Shown here one piece after another: positions 1 through 7,969 of a stretch of DNA of 64,000 nt. Origin of the DNA: Streptomyces ambofaciens ATCC 23877. Lineage in GTDB: Bacteria > Actinomycetota > Actinomycetes > Streptomycetales > Streptomycetaceae. The position numbers and the translations under genes were made by a program. The stretch's first letter is position 1. Every line of letters begins with the position of its first letter. The notes below the pieces were generated by a model. That model saw only the letters and a list, made by a program, of their open reading frames with translations, did no database searches and was not told the origin of the DNA. Location of the stretch: positions 1,723,001-1,787,000 of the forward strand of contig NZ_CP012382.1 in the NCBI RefSeq assembly GCF_001267885.1. The letters run 5' to 3'.

Positions 1-110
1 ACGTCGAGACCGGCCGGGTGCGTGCACCAGTCGGTGGCACCGGCCAGCACGCCCGGGAGCGTCACGGCGACGGCCTCGGTCAGCGACGGGACCAGGGAGA
101 CCGCCCTCAC
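1..110 (-). CDS. Helical-backbone metal receptor (BtuF-like), N-terminal part only
   Basis: About 37 codons are visible before the window edge. Translation from a GTG at 110 gives MRAVSLVPSLTEAVA followed by a short stretch containing TDWCTHP. The opening V-SLVPSLTE and the T-x-WCxHP signature are typical of the BtuF/helical-backbone metal receptor family, periplasmic-binding-like proteins related to vitamin B12 or siderophore receptors. There is no signal peptide, so this looks like one of the cytoplasmic versions of the fold, whose ligand is unknown. The GTG overlaps the TGA of the upstream regulator gene by 4 bp (GTGA), so translation is probably coupled. The C-terminus lies outside the window. 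Confidence 0.7.
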   Translation of the reverse strand, partial: MRAVSLVPSLTEAVAVTLPGVLAGATDWCTHPAGLD

Positions 111-676
111 CGGCGGGGCCCTTCCCGGACCGCCTCGATGTGCTCGGCGACGGCGACGACGACCAGCCGGGTGTCGGGCACCGTCGCCCGCCACCGGTGC
201 CGCACCCCGCCGGTGAGGTAGAGCGTGTCGCCCCGCCCCAGCCGATAGGCGCGGCCCTCCGCCTCGATCTCGACGGCGCCCTCGGTGACGAACATCAACT
301 GGTCGTTGCGGTACTGCAGTTCACGCCCGGCGTCGTGATCGCCGGTGAACTCGGAGGCGTGCATCTGGTGGTGGCCGCGCACCAGGGAGCGCACGCGGGG
401 CGCCAGCTCCGGATCGGGGTCCTCCGCCCGCACCACGTCCACACTGCACGCGGGGTCGGCGGCGGCGAGCAGCTCCACGGCGGTGGTGCGCAGCGCGTCG
501 GCCACCTTCTCCAGGGAGCTCGGACTGGGCCGGGCCCGGTCGTTCTCGACCTGGCTGAGGAAGGGCACGGACAGGCCGCTGCGCTCGGACACGACGGCGA
601 GGGTGAGCTCCAGGGCGCGGCGCCGACGCCGCACGGCCGCGCCCACCCGAAGGTGCTGATCTTTGTGGTCGCCCAT
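107..676 (-). CDS. XRE-family regulator with C-terminal cupin domain
   Basis: A 189-residue protein. Residues 10-65 form a helix-turn-helix of the XRE type (RSGLSVPFLSQVENDRARPS is the typical SxxLSxxE helix region). Residues 110-180 form a small cupin with the pattern LMFVTEGAVEIEAEG and GDTLYLTGGVRHRW, likely a ligand sensor. The start at 676 is preferred over the upstream GTG at 697 because a GGAGGGAG ribosome site lies inside the longer version, just ahead of the ATG. It overlaps the metal-receptor gene by 4 bp, so the two form an operon. The regulated ligand is not evident; by context it could be a metal or cofactor, but that is inference. Confidence 0.85.
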   Translation of the reverse strand: MGDHKDQHLRVGAAVRRRRRALELTLAVVSERSGLSVPFLSQVENDRARPSPSSLEKVADALRTTAVELLAAADPACSVDVVRAEDPDPELAPRVRSLVRGHHQMHASEFTGDHDAGRELQYRNDQLMFVTEGAVEIEAEGRAYRLGRGDTLYLTGGVRHRWRATVPDTRLVVVAVAEHIEAVREGPRR

Positions 677-1103
677 CGCTCCGGCTCCCTCCTTCACCCG
701 TCGTCGTGCCGCCGCGGTGCCCTGGACCGGGCGCCGTTCTCCTGTTGAGTTCTCTGCACCCTACGCATGTTCGGCAAACCGTTTCATGCGGCCGTCACAT
801 CGATGTCACGGTGCGGTGGCCGCGACCTCACAGTTCTCGCCATCGCGCGCCCCGACCGTGGACGGGTGGCGGCACCTTACCGGTTCAAGGCGCGGGCGGC
901 CCTCCGTGTTCCCGCCAGCCGCTCCGGCCCCGGTGCACGGAGGCCAGGGCAGGGGGTGGCGCTCCGTGGTTGTCCAAATCCTTACGGTGCCCCGCCCGGA
1001 CACGCCCCGAGGGGTGGGCCGGCGCGCCTCCTGACGGAGCGCGTCGGGCCCACCCCTCGGAGTGGTCGGTACGGCGGTGCCGCACCGGTGTCGTGTCGTC
1101 GTG
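677..1103. other. Gene-free stretch between regulator and betaine transporter
   Basis: No convincing ORF by codon pattern. The left part must hold the promoter of the XRE/cupin gene. The right part holds the terminator hairpin of the transporter operon at 1007-1060. I see no RNA gene. Confidence 0.6.
1007..1060 (-). terminator. Hairpin after the betaine transporter operon
   Basis: Perfect 14-bp inverted repeat, CCGAGGGGTGGGCC at 1007-1020 and its complement at 1047-1060, separated by 26 nt. It lies 44 bp past the permease stop codon, as expected for a Streptomyces hairpin terminator without a U-run. Confidence 0.65.
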
Positions 1104-3719
1104 CTACTGCGGGGTCATCCGGTCGACCATCTCCGGGTGCTCCTTCAGCCAGGCGGCCACGGCTTCCTCCTCGTGGCCCTGCCCGCGGTCCTTGATCTCG
1201 GCCTCCAGGGTGCCGAGCTCGTCCTCACTCATGTGGAAACCCTTGATCCACTTGGTGAGCTGCGGGTACTGCTCGGGGAACTTCTTGCTGGAGATGGTGC
1301 GGATCGTGTTGCCCTCGCCGAAGGCCTTCTTGGGGTCCTTCAGCTTGGTCAGCTCGTAGTCGCTGTAGGCCCAGTGCGGGGACCACAGGGTGACCGCGAC
1401 CGGCTCCTTCTTGGCGTAGGCGCGCTTCAGCTCGGCCAGCATCGCCGGCGTGGAGCCGTCCACGATCTCGTACTCGTCCTCCAGGCCGTAGCCCGGCAGC
1501 ACCTCGTCCTTCGCGAGCTGCATCTCACCGGTGCCGGGCTCGATGCCGATGATCTTCCCGTCGAAGAGGTCGGCCTTGCCCTTGAGGTCCGCGAGGGACT
1601 TGACGTCCTTCACGTAGGAGGGGACGGCGATCTCCAGGGAGGTCGGCTCGTACCAGGTGCCGAGGTCGGTGAGGTTGTCCTTGTTCTTCTCCCAGTAGTT
1701 CTTCTGGGCGTGCGGCAGCCAGGCGTCGAAGTTGAGGTCGAGGTCGCCGGAGGCCAGGCCGGTGTAGACCGGGCCGACGTCCATCTGCTTCAGGTTCATC
1801 TTGTAGCCGCGACGCTCCAGGACGTTCTTCCACAGGTAGGTGACGGCGACGTCCTCCTCCCACGGGAACCAGGCCACGTCCAGGGTGCGCTTCGCCTCGG
1901 CCGGGGTGCCGCCGGCGCCACCCTCGACCGGGGCGAGCTTGTCGACGAGGCCCGGGTTGCTCTTCAGCCAGGTGCGGACGGCGTCCTGCTGCTTGCCCTT
2001 GCCGGCCTTGTTGATCTCGGCCTCGAGGCTGGTGAGCTGCTGCTCGGTCAGCTTGAAGTCCTTGAGCCACTTCGCGGCGGTGGGGTCGTCGCCGGCGAAG
2101 CCCTTGCGGGACAGCGTGTGCACGCCGTCGCCCTCGCCCCAGGCGCCCTTCGGGTCCTTCAGCTTCTTCAGGTCCAGGTCGTTGTACGCCCAGTGCGGGG
2201 ACCAGAGCGTGACGACGATCGGTTCCTTCTTGCTCATGGCCCGCTTCAGCTCGGCCAGCATCGCCGGGGTGGAGCTGTCGACGACCTTGTACTCCTCGTC
2301 GAGGCCGTACTCCTTGGCGACCTTGTCCTTCAGCAGGGCCATCTCGCCGGCGCTGGACTCGATGCCGGTGATCTTGCCCTTGAAGAGGCCGGCCTTGCCC
2401 TTGAGGTCCGCCAGCGAGTTGATGTCCTTCATGTACGCGGGGACGGTCAGCTCCAGCGAGGTCTCGTCGTACCAGGAGCCGAGGTCGTCGAGGCGGTCGC
2501 CGTACTTCTTCCAGTACTGCTCGTGGGTGGTCGGCAGCCAGGAGTTGGTGACGACGTCGATGTCGCCCTGCGCGAGCGAGGTGTACAGCGGCCCGGCGTC
2601 GAACTGCTTGGCCTCCACCTCGTAGCCGCGCTGTTCGAGCATCTCCTTCCAGAGGAAGGTGGACGCGACGCCCTCGTCCCACGGGACGTAGCCGAGGGTG
2701 ACCTTCTTGCCCTGACCGACGTTCTTGCCGTCGGCGACGCTCTCGGAGTCGCCGGAGCCGCCGAACATGCCCATGCCGCCGGCCACCAGGGCCAGGATCA
2801 CGACGCCGATCACGGCGACCTGCGGACGGGGACGGTAGGACCAGATCTTCAGGCCGCCCGCGGCCCGCGCCTTGGCGGCGGCGCGCCGGCCCAGCGGCGA
2901 TACCTGGGTGCCCAGGGCGCTGGTCATGCGGTCCAGGTAGATCGCCAGGATGACGATGGCGACGCCGGCCTCGGAGCCGAGACCCACGTTGAGCTGGCCG
3001 ATGGCCTCGTTGACGTCGCCGCCGAGGCCGCCGGTGCCGACCATGCCGGCGATCGCGGCCATGGACAGGCCGAGCATGATGACCTGGTTGACGCCCGCCA
3101 TCACCGTCGGCAGGGCCAGCGGGAGCTGGACGCGCAGCAGGGTGTTGCGGGGGGTGGTGCCGAAGGCCTCGGCGGCCTCGACCAGTTCCTTGTCGACCTG
3201 GCGGATGCCCAGCTCGGTCATGCGCACGCCGGGGGCGAGCGCGAAGATGAGGGTGGCGACGATGCCCGCGGAGGCACCGGTGCCGAAGAACAGGATCGCC
3301 GGGATGAGGTAGATCATCGCGGGCAGCGTCTGCATGAAGTCCAGCACGGGCCGCACGAGGCCGCTGACCCGGTCGGAGCGGGCGGCCCAGATGCCGACGG
3401 GCACCGCGATGACGAGCGCGATGATGGTGGCCACCAGCACCAGCGCCAGGGTGATCATCGCGTTCTCCCACAGCTCCATGGAGATGATGAACGCGAATCC
3501 CAGGAAGGTGAGGACACCGGCGACCGTGCCGCGCAGCCAGAAGGCGATGATCGCGAAGATGCCGACGAGGAGCAGCGGTTCGGGCGCCTGGAGGACGGCG
3601 TTGATGCCGTCGTAGGTGCCGGTGAAGACGGTCTTGAGGAAGTCGAAGAGCCACGCGACGTGTCCGAGCAGCCAGTCGACCGCTTCGTTGACCCAGTCGC
3701 CGAGCGGGATCCTAGGCAC
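1104..3719 (-). CDS. Glycine betaine/proline-type ABC permease fused to two tandem substrate-binding domains
   Basis: An 871-residue membrane protein. Residues 40-275 are an OpuAB/ProW-type permease with several membrane helices and an EAA loop (ELVEAAEAFGTTP near 178-190). A further membrane span lies at about 301-320. Two homologous OpuAC-type binding domains follow, at about 338-600 and 615-871. Each begins with a WDEG/WEED motif, then GP-YT-LA-GD and a W-P segment that supplies aromatic cage residues for a quaternary ammonium ligand. The linker is Gly-rich. It imports betaine-like compatible solutes together with the upstream ATPase. The GTG start at 3719 overlaps the ATPase stop by 8 bp. 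Single-binding-domain fusions (OpuABC) are well known; two in tandem is less usual. Confidence 0.93.
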   Translation of the reverse strand: MPRIPLGDWVNEAVDWLLGHVAWLFDFLKTVFTGTYDGINAVLQAPEPLLLVGIFAIIAFWLRGTVAGVLTFLGFAFIISMELWENAMITLALVLVATIIALVIAVPVGIWAARSDRVSGLVRPVLDFMQTLPAMIYLIPAILFFGTGASAGIVATLIFALAPGVRMTELGIRQVDKELVEAAEAFGTTPRNTLLRVQLPLALPTVMAGVNQVIMLGLSMAAIAGMVGTGGLGGDVNEAIGQLNVGLGSEAGVAIVILAIYLDRMTSALGTQVSPLGRRAAAKARAAGGLKIWSYRPRPQVAVIGVVILALVAGGMGMFGGSGDSESVADGKNVGQGKKVTLGYVPWDEGVASTFLWKEMLEQRGYEVEAKQFDAGPLYTSLAQGDIDVVTNSWLPTTHEQYWKKYGDRLDDLGSWYDETSLELTVPAYMKDINSLADLKGKAGLFKGKITGIESSAGEMALLKDKVAKEYGLDEEYKVVDSSTPAMLAELKRAMSKKEPIVVTLWSPHWAYNDLDLKKLKDPKGAWGEGDGVHTLSRKGFAGDDPTAAKWLKDFKLTEQQLTSLEAEINKAGKGKQQDAVRTWLKSNPGLVDKLAPVEGGAGGTPAEAKRTLDVAWFPWEEDVAVTYLWKNVLERRGYKMNLKQMDVGPVYTGLASGDLDLNFDAWLPHAQKNYWEKNKDNLTDLGTWYEPTSLEIAVPSYVKDVKSLADLKGKADLFDGKIIGIEPGTGEMQLAKDEVLPGYGLEDEYEIVDGSTPAMLAELKRAYAKKEPVAVTLWSPHWAYSDYELTKLKDPKKAFGEGNTIRTISSKKFPEQYPQLTKWIKGFHMSEDELGTLEAEIKDRGQGHEEEAVAAWLKEHPEMVDRMTPQ

Positions 3720-4797
3720 GGGCCATCACCTTCTCGCCGCCCTTGTCGCGGGGGGAGTCGCAGGTGCCGGCCTCGGCCTGCTCGTCGCCGAGGAAGCCGA
3801 TGAGGCGCCGGGAGGGGACCACTCCGACGAGGGCGCCCTCGTCGACGACCGCCACGGCGTGCGGGACCCGGGCGCTGATGGCGCACAGCTCGGTGAACGG
3901 CGTCTCGGGCGTCGCCGTCTCACAGGTGCAGTCGGCCTCGTCGCCGCGCACGTCGGTCTCCATGACCGCGCGGGCGGTGAGGACGCGGGAGCGGTCGACG
4001 TCCTGGGTGAAGGAGGCGACGTAGTCGTTGGCGGGGCGTATCAGGATGTCCTGCGCGGTGCCTATCTGCACGATCTCGCCGTCGCGCATGACGGCGATGC
4101 GGTCGCCCAGGCGCATGGCCTCGTTGAGGTCGTGGGTGATGAAGACGATGGTCTTCTTCAGGGTCTTCTGCAGTTCGAGCAGCTGGTCCTGCATGTCCCG
4201 GCGGATCAGCGGGTCGAGGGCGCTGAAGGACTCGTCCATCAGCAGCAGGTCGGCATCGGTGGCGAGCGCGCGGGCGAGGCCGACGCGCTGCTGCATACCG
4301 CCGGACAGCTCGTCGGGCCAGGACTTCTCCCAGCCGGCCAGGCCGCACAGGGCGAGCGCCTCGTCGGCGCGGCGTTCGCGCTCGGCGCGGGGCACGCCCT
4401 GCACTTCGAGACCGTAGGCAGCGTTGTCACGGACGCTGCGGTGCGGGAACAGCGCGAAGTGCTGGAAGACCATGCTGATCTGCTGGGAGCGGACCTCGCG
4501 CAGCCCGCGGTCGCCGAGTTCCGTCAGGTCCTGGCCACCGAAGCGGACGTGCCCGGCGGTCGGCTCCAGCAGACCGTTGAGCATGCGCAGCAGCGTGGAC
4601 TTCCCGGACCCGGAGAGCCCCATGACGACGAAGATCTCGCCGGGCTCCACGGTGAAGGACGCGTCGATGACGGCGGCCGTGGTCCCGTCGGCCCGCAGTT
4701 CCTCCCGGTCGGCACCCTGGCGCAGTCGTTCGACTGCCTGGTCCGGTTTTCTGCCGAACACCTTGTACAGGTTCTCGGCCTCTAGCCTCGCTGACAC
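3712..4797 (-). CDS. Glycine betaine/proline ABC transporter ATP-binding protein
   Basis: A 361-residue ATPase of the ProV/OpuAA type. Walker A is GLSGSGKST, the signature is LSGGMQQRVGLARAL, and Walker B is LLLMDESFSALDP. The N-terminal extension (LYKVFGRKP) is typical of the family. After the ATPase domain comes a shortened CBS-like segment (AVAVVDEGALVGVVPSRRL), where relatives sense ionic strength. The GTG at 4797 was chosen because it begins the conserved VSARLEAENLYKVFG segment and has AAGAGGT upstream; the frame stays open to 4851. It is the first gene of the operon with the fused permease. Confidence 0.9.
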   Translation of the reverse strand: MSARLEAENLYKVFGRKPDQAVERLRQGADREELRADGTTAAVIDASFTVEPGEIFVVMGLSGSGKSTLLRMLNGLLEPTAGHVRFGGQDLTELGDRGLREVRSQQISMVFQHFALFPHRSVRDNAAYGLEVQGVPRAERERRADEALALCGLAGWEKSWPDELSGGMQQRVGLARALATDADLLLMDESFSALDPLIRRDMQDQLLELQKTLKKTIVFITHDLNEAMRLGDRIAVMRDGEIVQIGTAQDILIRPANDYVASFTQDVDRSRVLTARAVMETDVRGDEADCTCETATPETPFTELCAISARVPHAVAVVDEGALVGVVPSRRLIGFLGDEQAEAGTCDSPRDKGGEKVMARA

Positions 4798-4832
4798 GCT
4801 TACCTCTTGGCTCGGGGGCAGGGACAGGGGCG

Positions 4833-4945
4833 CGAAGACTCGTTGGCACAAGGACCCGTCGAAGCGGGGGACTCGTCGATCCGAGAACCCGTCGGTCCGA
4901 AGACTCGTTGATCCGAAGACTCATTGATCCGAAGACTCTCTAACA
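4833..4945. repeat. About seven degenerate 16-bp tandem repeats upstream of the betaine transporter
   Basis: Units follow the pattern CGAAGACTCGTTGATC. The best copies are 4898-4913, 4914-4929 (one change) and 4930-4945 (first half only). More diverged copies with the same phase start at 4833, 4849, 4865 (17 bp) and 4882. The array lies between the ATPase start and the exonuclease gene, so it falls in the transporter's leader or promoter region. Confidence 0.75.
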
Positions 4946-4960
4946 GTTGAATGCATCAAC
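4946..4960. promoter_or_regulatory. Palindromic candidate operator GTTGA-ATGCA-TCAAC
   Basis: Perfect 5-bp arms around ATGCA, directly abutting the last 16-bp repeat unit and upstream of the betaine transporter. Size and form fit a MarR- or AsnC-type dimer site. No cognate regulator is identified. Confidence 0.4.
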
Positions 4961-5061
4961 CAGCTTCGGCCCGGAAGCGCACCTGCCCCCTTGCCCCCGA
5001 CCCAAACACAAGAGTGACCCAGTTCACATGACCTCCACCGTGCACCCCCGCCGCCTGCGGC

Positions 5062-5994
5062 ATGATGCGAGGCGTGACCGGACGACTGATGCTTCTCGAC
5101 ACCGCCTCCCTCTACTTCCGCGCCTACTTCGGGGTGCCCGACTCGGTGAGGGCCCCCGACGGCACGCCCGTCAACGCCGTACGCGGACTCCTGGACTTCA
5201 TCGACCGCCTGGTGAAGGACCACCGGCCCGACCAGCTGGTCGCGTGCATGGACGCCGACTGGCGTCCGCAGTGGCGGGTGGAGCTGATCCCCAGTTACAA
5301 GGCGCACCGGGTGGCCGAGGAGACGCCGCAGGGCCCGGACACCGAGGAGGTGCCCGACACGCTCTCGCCGCAGGTACCGGTCATCGAGGCCGTGCTCGAC
5401 GCGCTCGGCATCGCCCGCGTCGGCGTGGCCGGGTACGAGGCGGACGACGTCATCGGCACCTACACCGCGCGGGCGACGGGTCCGGTCGACATCGTCACCG
5501 GCGACCGGGACCTGTACCAGCTGGTCGACGACGCCCGGGGCGTGCGCGTGCTGTACCCGATCAAGGGCGTCGGCACCCTCGCCCTCACCGACGAGGCCGC
5601 GCTGCGCGAGAAGTACGGCGTGGACGGCCGCGGCTACGCCGACCTGGCGCTGCTGCGCGGGGACCCGAGCGACGGCCTGCCCGGCGTCGCGGGCATCGGC
5701 GAGAAGACGGCGGCCAAACTGCTCGCGGAGTTCGGCGACCTGGCGGGCATCCAGGCCGCCGTGGACGATCCCAGGGCGAAGCTCACCCCCTCGCAGCGCA
5801 AGCGGCTGACCGAGGCGCGGCCGTATCTCGCGGTCGCCCCGAAGGTCGTCCGGGTCGCCGACGACGTCCCGCTGCCGGACGTCGACACGACGCTGCCCGG
5901 CGCCCCGCGCGACGCCGCCGCCCTGGAGGGACTCGCGGCCCGCTGGGGCCTGGGCGGCTCGCTGCAACGGCTGCTGGCGACGCTCGCGGCCTGA
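5062..5994 (+). CDS. 5'-3' exonuclease (PolA N-terminal-like FEN domain)
   Basis: A protein of about 310 residues equal to the stand-alone 5'-nuclease domain of DNA polymerase I. Metal-binding acidic motifs are LLDTASLYFRAYFG at the N-terminus, CMDADWRPQWR, GYEADDVIGTY and IVTGDRDLYQLVDD. The helix-3-turn-helix DNA-binding segment is GDPSDGLPGVAGIGEKTAAK. It would process 5' flaps or RNA primers in replication and repair. The start is uncertain: ATG at 5062, ATG at 5065 or a later GTG (MTGRLMLLD) are possible, with no strong ribosome site for any of them. It is transcribed divergently from the betaine transporter. Confidence 0.9.
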   Translation: MMRGVTGRLMLLDTASLYFRAYFGVPDSVRAPDGTPVNAVRGLLDFIDRLVKDHRPDQLVACMDADWRPQWRVELIPSYKAHRVAEETPQGPDTEEVPDTLSPQVPVIEAVLDALGIARVGVAGYEADDVIGTYTARATGPVDIVTGDRDLYQLVDDARGVRVLYPIKGVGTLALTDEAALREKYGVDGRGYADLALLRGDPSDGLPGVAGIGEKTAAKLLAEFGDLAGIQAAVDDPRAKLTPSQRKRLTEARPYLAVAPKVVRVADDVPLPDVDTTLPGAPRDAAALEGLAARWGLGGSLQRLLATLAA

Positions 5995-6160
5995 GCCGCG
6001 CCGCGCGCGGGAGCACCACCCGCGCGGCCCGCGCCGTGCACGGGAGCGATGGCCACGCGGCGAACCGGAGCCCCGGCAGGAGAAGCCGTACGCCGCAGGC
6101 GGGGTACGCGGGTCTCGGGGAGTGCGCCGCCACGAGGCGACGGAGAAGGCGGGGATGCTA

Positions 6161-6178
6161 ACTTAGGTAAACCTAAGT
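6161..6178. promoter_or_regulatory. Iron-box-like palindrome before the siderophore-interacting protein
   Basis: ACTTAGGTAAACCTAAGT is a perfect inverted repeat with 8-bp arms and a 2-bp centre, 35 bp before the ATG at 6214. The half-sites TTAGGT and ACCTAA are those of DtxR/IdeR/DmdR iron boxes. In the consensus they are 7 bp apart, here 2 bp. Iron repression is therefore likely but the geometry is atypical. Confidence 0.65.
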
Positions 6179-6213
6179 CACGATGCCCTCACGTAGGGAG
6201 CAGGGAGGCCGTC

Positions 6214-7059
6214 ATGGCAGACCGTCCGGGACGCAAGCCGCGCAAGCCGCACACCGCACAGGTCGTCCGCACCGAGCGGCTGACCCCGCACATGCAGCGC
6301 GTGGTGCTCGGCGGTGAGGAGCTCGCCGGGCTGCCGGCGGACACCTGCACCGACCACTACGTGAAGCTTCTCTTCGCCGCCGAGGGCGTGACCTACCCGG
6401 AGCCCTTCGACATGGAACGGATCCGGGAGGAGTTCCCCCGCGACCAGTGGCCGGTCACCCGGACGTACACCGTGCGCCACTGGGACGCGGAGCACCGCGA
6501 GCTGACCCTGGACTTCGTGATCCACGGCGACGAGGGACTGGCCGGTCCCTGGGCGCAGCGCGTCCGGCCGGGTGAGACCGTCCGCTTCATGGGCCCCGGC
6601 GGCGCCTACGCGCCCGATCCCGCCGCCGACTGGCATCTGCTGGCCGGTGACGAGAGCGCGCTGCCCGCGATCGCCCGGTCCCTGGAGGCGCTGCCCGACG
6701 GCACCCGCGCCTTCGCGTTCATCGAGGTCGACGGGCCCCAGGAGGAGCAGAAGATCGACTCCGACGTGGAGGTCGTCTGGCTGCACCGCGGAGACCGTCC
6801 GGTGGGGCAGGCCCTGGTCGAGGCCGTACGCGGCCTGGACTTCCCCGAGGGCCGGGTGCACGCCTTCGTGCACGGCGAGGCGGCCTGCGTGAAGGAGCTG
6901 CGCAAGCTGCTGCGGGTGGAGCGCGGGATCCCTCGCGAGGACCTCTCCATCTCCGGTTACTGGCGCCTCGGCCACAACGAGGACGGCTGGCAGGCCTCGA
7001 AGCGGGACTGGAACGCCCGCATCGAGGCCGAGCAGGAAGGCGCCGCGCCGGCCGCCTAG
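6214..7059 (+). CDS. Siderophore-interacting protein (FAD/NAD(P)H ferric-siderophore reductase family)
   Basis: A 281-residue flavoprotein of the ViuB/SIP family, which releases iron from siderophores in the cytoplasm. The FAD-binding motif is present as RTYTVRHWD after WPVTR, followed by DFVIHGDEGLAGPWAQ and the loop WHLLAGDESALPAIARSLE that contacts the nicotinamide. The C-terminal SGYWRLGHNEDGWQ motif is characteristic. The ATG at 6214 has AGGGAGG 5 bp upstream; the frame stays open further upstream but that part looks non-coding. The upstream palindrome of iron-box half-sites supports iron control. It stands alone, with no transporter beside it. Confidence 0.93.
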   Translation: MADRPGRKPRKPHTAQVVRTERLTPHMQRVVLGGEELAGLPADTCTDHYVKLLFAAEGVTYPEPFDMERIREEFPRDQWPVTRTYTVRHWDAEHRELTLDFVIHGDEGLAGPWAQRVRPGETVRFMGPGGAYAPDPAADWHLLAGDESALPAIARSLEALPDGTRAFAFIEVDGPQEEQKIDSDVEVVWLHRGDRPVGQALVEAVRGLDFPEGRVHAFVHGEAACVKELRKLLRVERGIPREDLSISGYWRLGHNEDGWQASKRDWNARIEAEQEGAAPAA

Positions 7060-7283
7060 CACGGCCACCGGTTCGGACCCCGGCGTCGCACCGCGCGGGC
7101 CGTACCAGCGCGGCTCCCCGGCCGGGTCACGCGGCGCGCACTCCCGCTCACGGCGCGGCACGGGGGACGCACAGCGCGCGGGCTCGCCGGCGAGCGGGCA
7201 CGCCGGCATGCGGCCCGCCAGCGCATGTCGCCCGGCACGTACGGCACACGGCGCTCGGGCGCCGCCTGCGCGTACGTACCTGC

Positions 7284-7865
7284 TCAGTCGCCGCGTACGC
7301 GTGCGTGCAGGTGCATGTCGTGCCAGCCGTCGGGATGGAGCAGGGCGCTGCGCTTGGTGCCCTCCAGGGTGAACCCCGCCTTCCGGGCGACCCGGCAGGA
7401 GGCCTCGTTGGCGACGGCGTGGCTCAGTTCCAGCCGCTGGAAGCCGATCTCGTCCAGGGCCCAGCGGGCGAGCGCCTGCGTGGCCCGGGCGGCGACACCC
7501 CGGCCGCGGGCCGCCGCCGTCGTCCAGTAGGCGACCTCCGCCACCCCGTCGCCGAGCGCTATCTCCCGCAGCGCCACCCGCCCGAGCAGCCCTTCGCCGG
7601 CCGCGTCGGCGACCGCCCACTGGACGGCCCGCTCATGCTCCCAGGCCTGCTGCCACTCGGCGATCCAGCCGCGCACCTCCTCCTCGGAGTCGGCGGTACG
7701 GATGTGCCACTGGTGCATCACCGGGTCCTGGAAGGCCGCGTGGACGGCGGGCGCGTCCTCGGCGCGCCACGGGCGCAGGACCAGTCCGTCGCCGGTGGGG
7801 AGCGTGGGCTGCGGAGTACGGGAGAGGGTGCCGGCGGGCAGCACCGGGTGGGTCAGATAGGGCAT
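7284..7865 (-). CDS. GNAT-family N-acetyltransferase (RimJ/RimL type)
   Basis: About 193 residues. The start region reads LVLRPWRAEDAPAVHAAFQDP, the acetyl-CoA loop is the basic stretch AARGRGVAARATQALARWAL, and LELSHAVANEASCRVARKAGF is the typical C-terminal N-E-AS--VA-KAGF motif of RimJ/RimL relatives. The substrate could be a protein N-terminus or a small amine; it cannot be told from sequence. An ATG at 7874 is an alternative start, but the GCAGGA ribosome site fits the ATG at 7865 better. It is divergent from the pseudouridine synthase. Confidence 0.85.
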   Translation of the reverse strand: MPYLTHPVLPAGTLSRTPQPTLPTGDGLVLRPWRAEDAPAVHAAFQDPVMHQWHIRTADSEEEVRGWIAEWQQAWEHERAVQWAVADAAGEGLLGRVALREIALGDGVAEVAYWTTAAARGRGVAARATQALARWALDEIGFQRLELSHAVANEASCRVARKAGFTLEGTKRSALLHPDGWHDMHLHARVRGD

Positions 7866-7895
7866 GGTCCGCATCCTGCCAAGGCTCCGGCCGCC

Positions 7896-7944
7896 GGGCC
7901 CGGCGTTTTCCGGTGCCGCGGGGCCCGGCGTTTTCCGGTGCCGC
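7896..7944. repeat. Exact 24-bp direct repeat with 25-bp period between divergent genes
   Basis: The same 24 bases, starting GGGCCCGGCGTTTTCCGG, occur at 7896-7919 and 7921-7944 with one base between. They fill half of the 104-bp gap between the divergent acetyltransferase and pseudouridine synthase genes. Confidence 0.9.
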
Positions 7945-7969
7945 CCGCCGCCTCGTACGCTGGCAGACG

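Noticed and set aside
1062..3803. 913-residue plus-strand frame opposite the betaine permease
   Set aside because: It is the antisense shadow of a clear transporter; its translation is low-complexity Val/Gly/Asp/Leu typical of GC-rich reverse frames.
4833..4945. CRISPR array for the 16-bp repeats
   Set aside because: Units are contiguous and degenerate with no spacers, and no cas genes are present.
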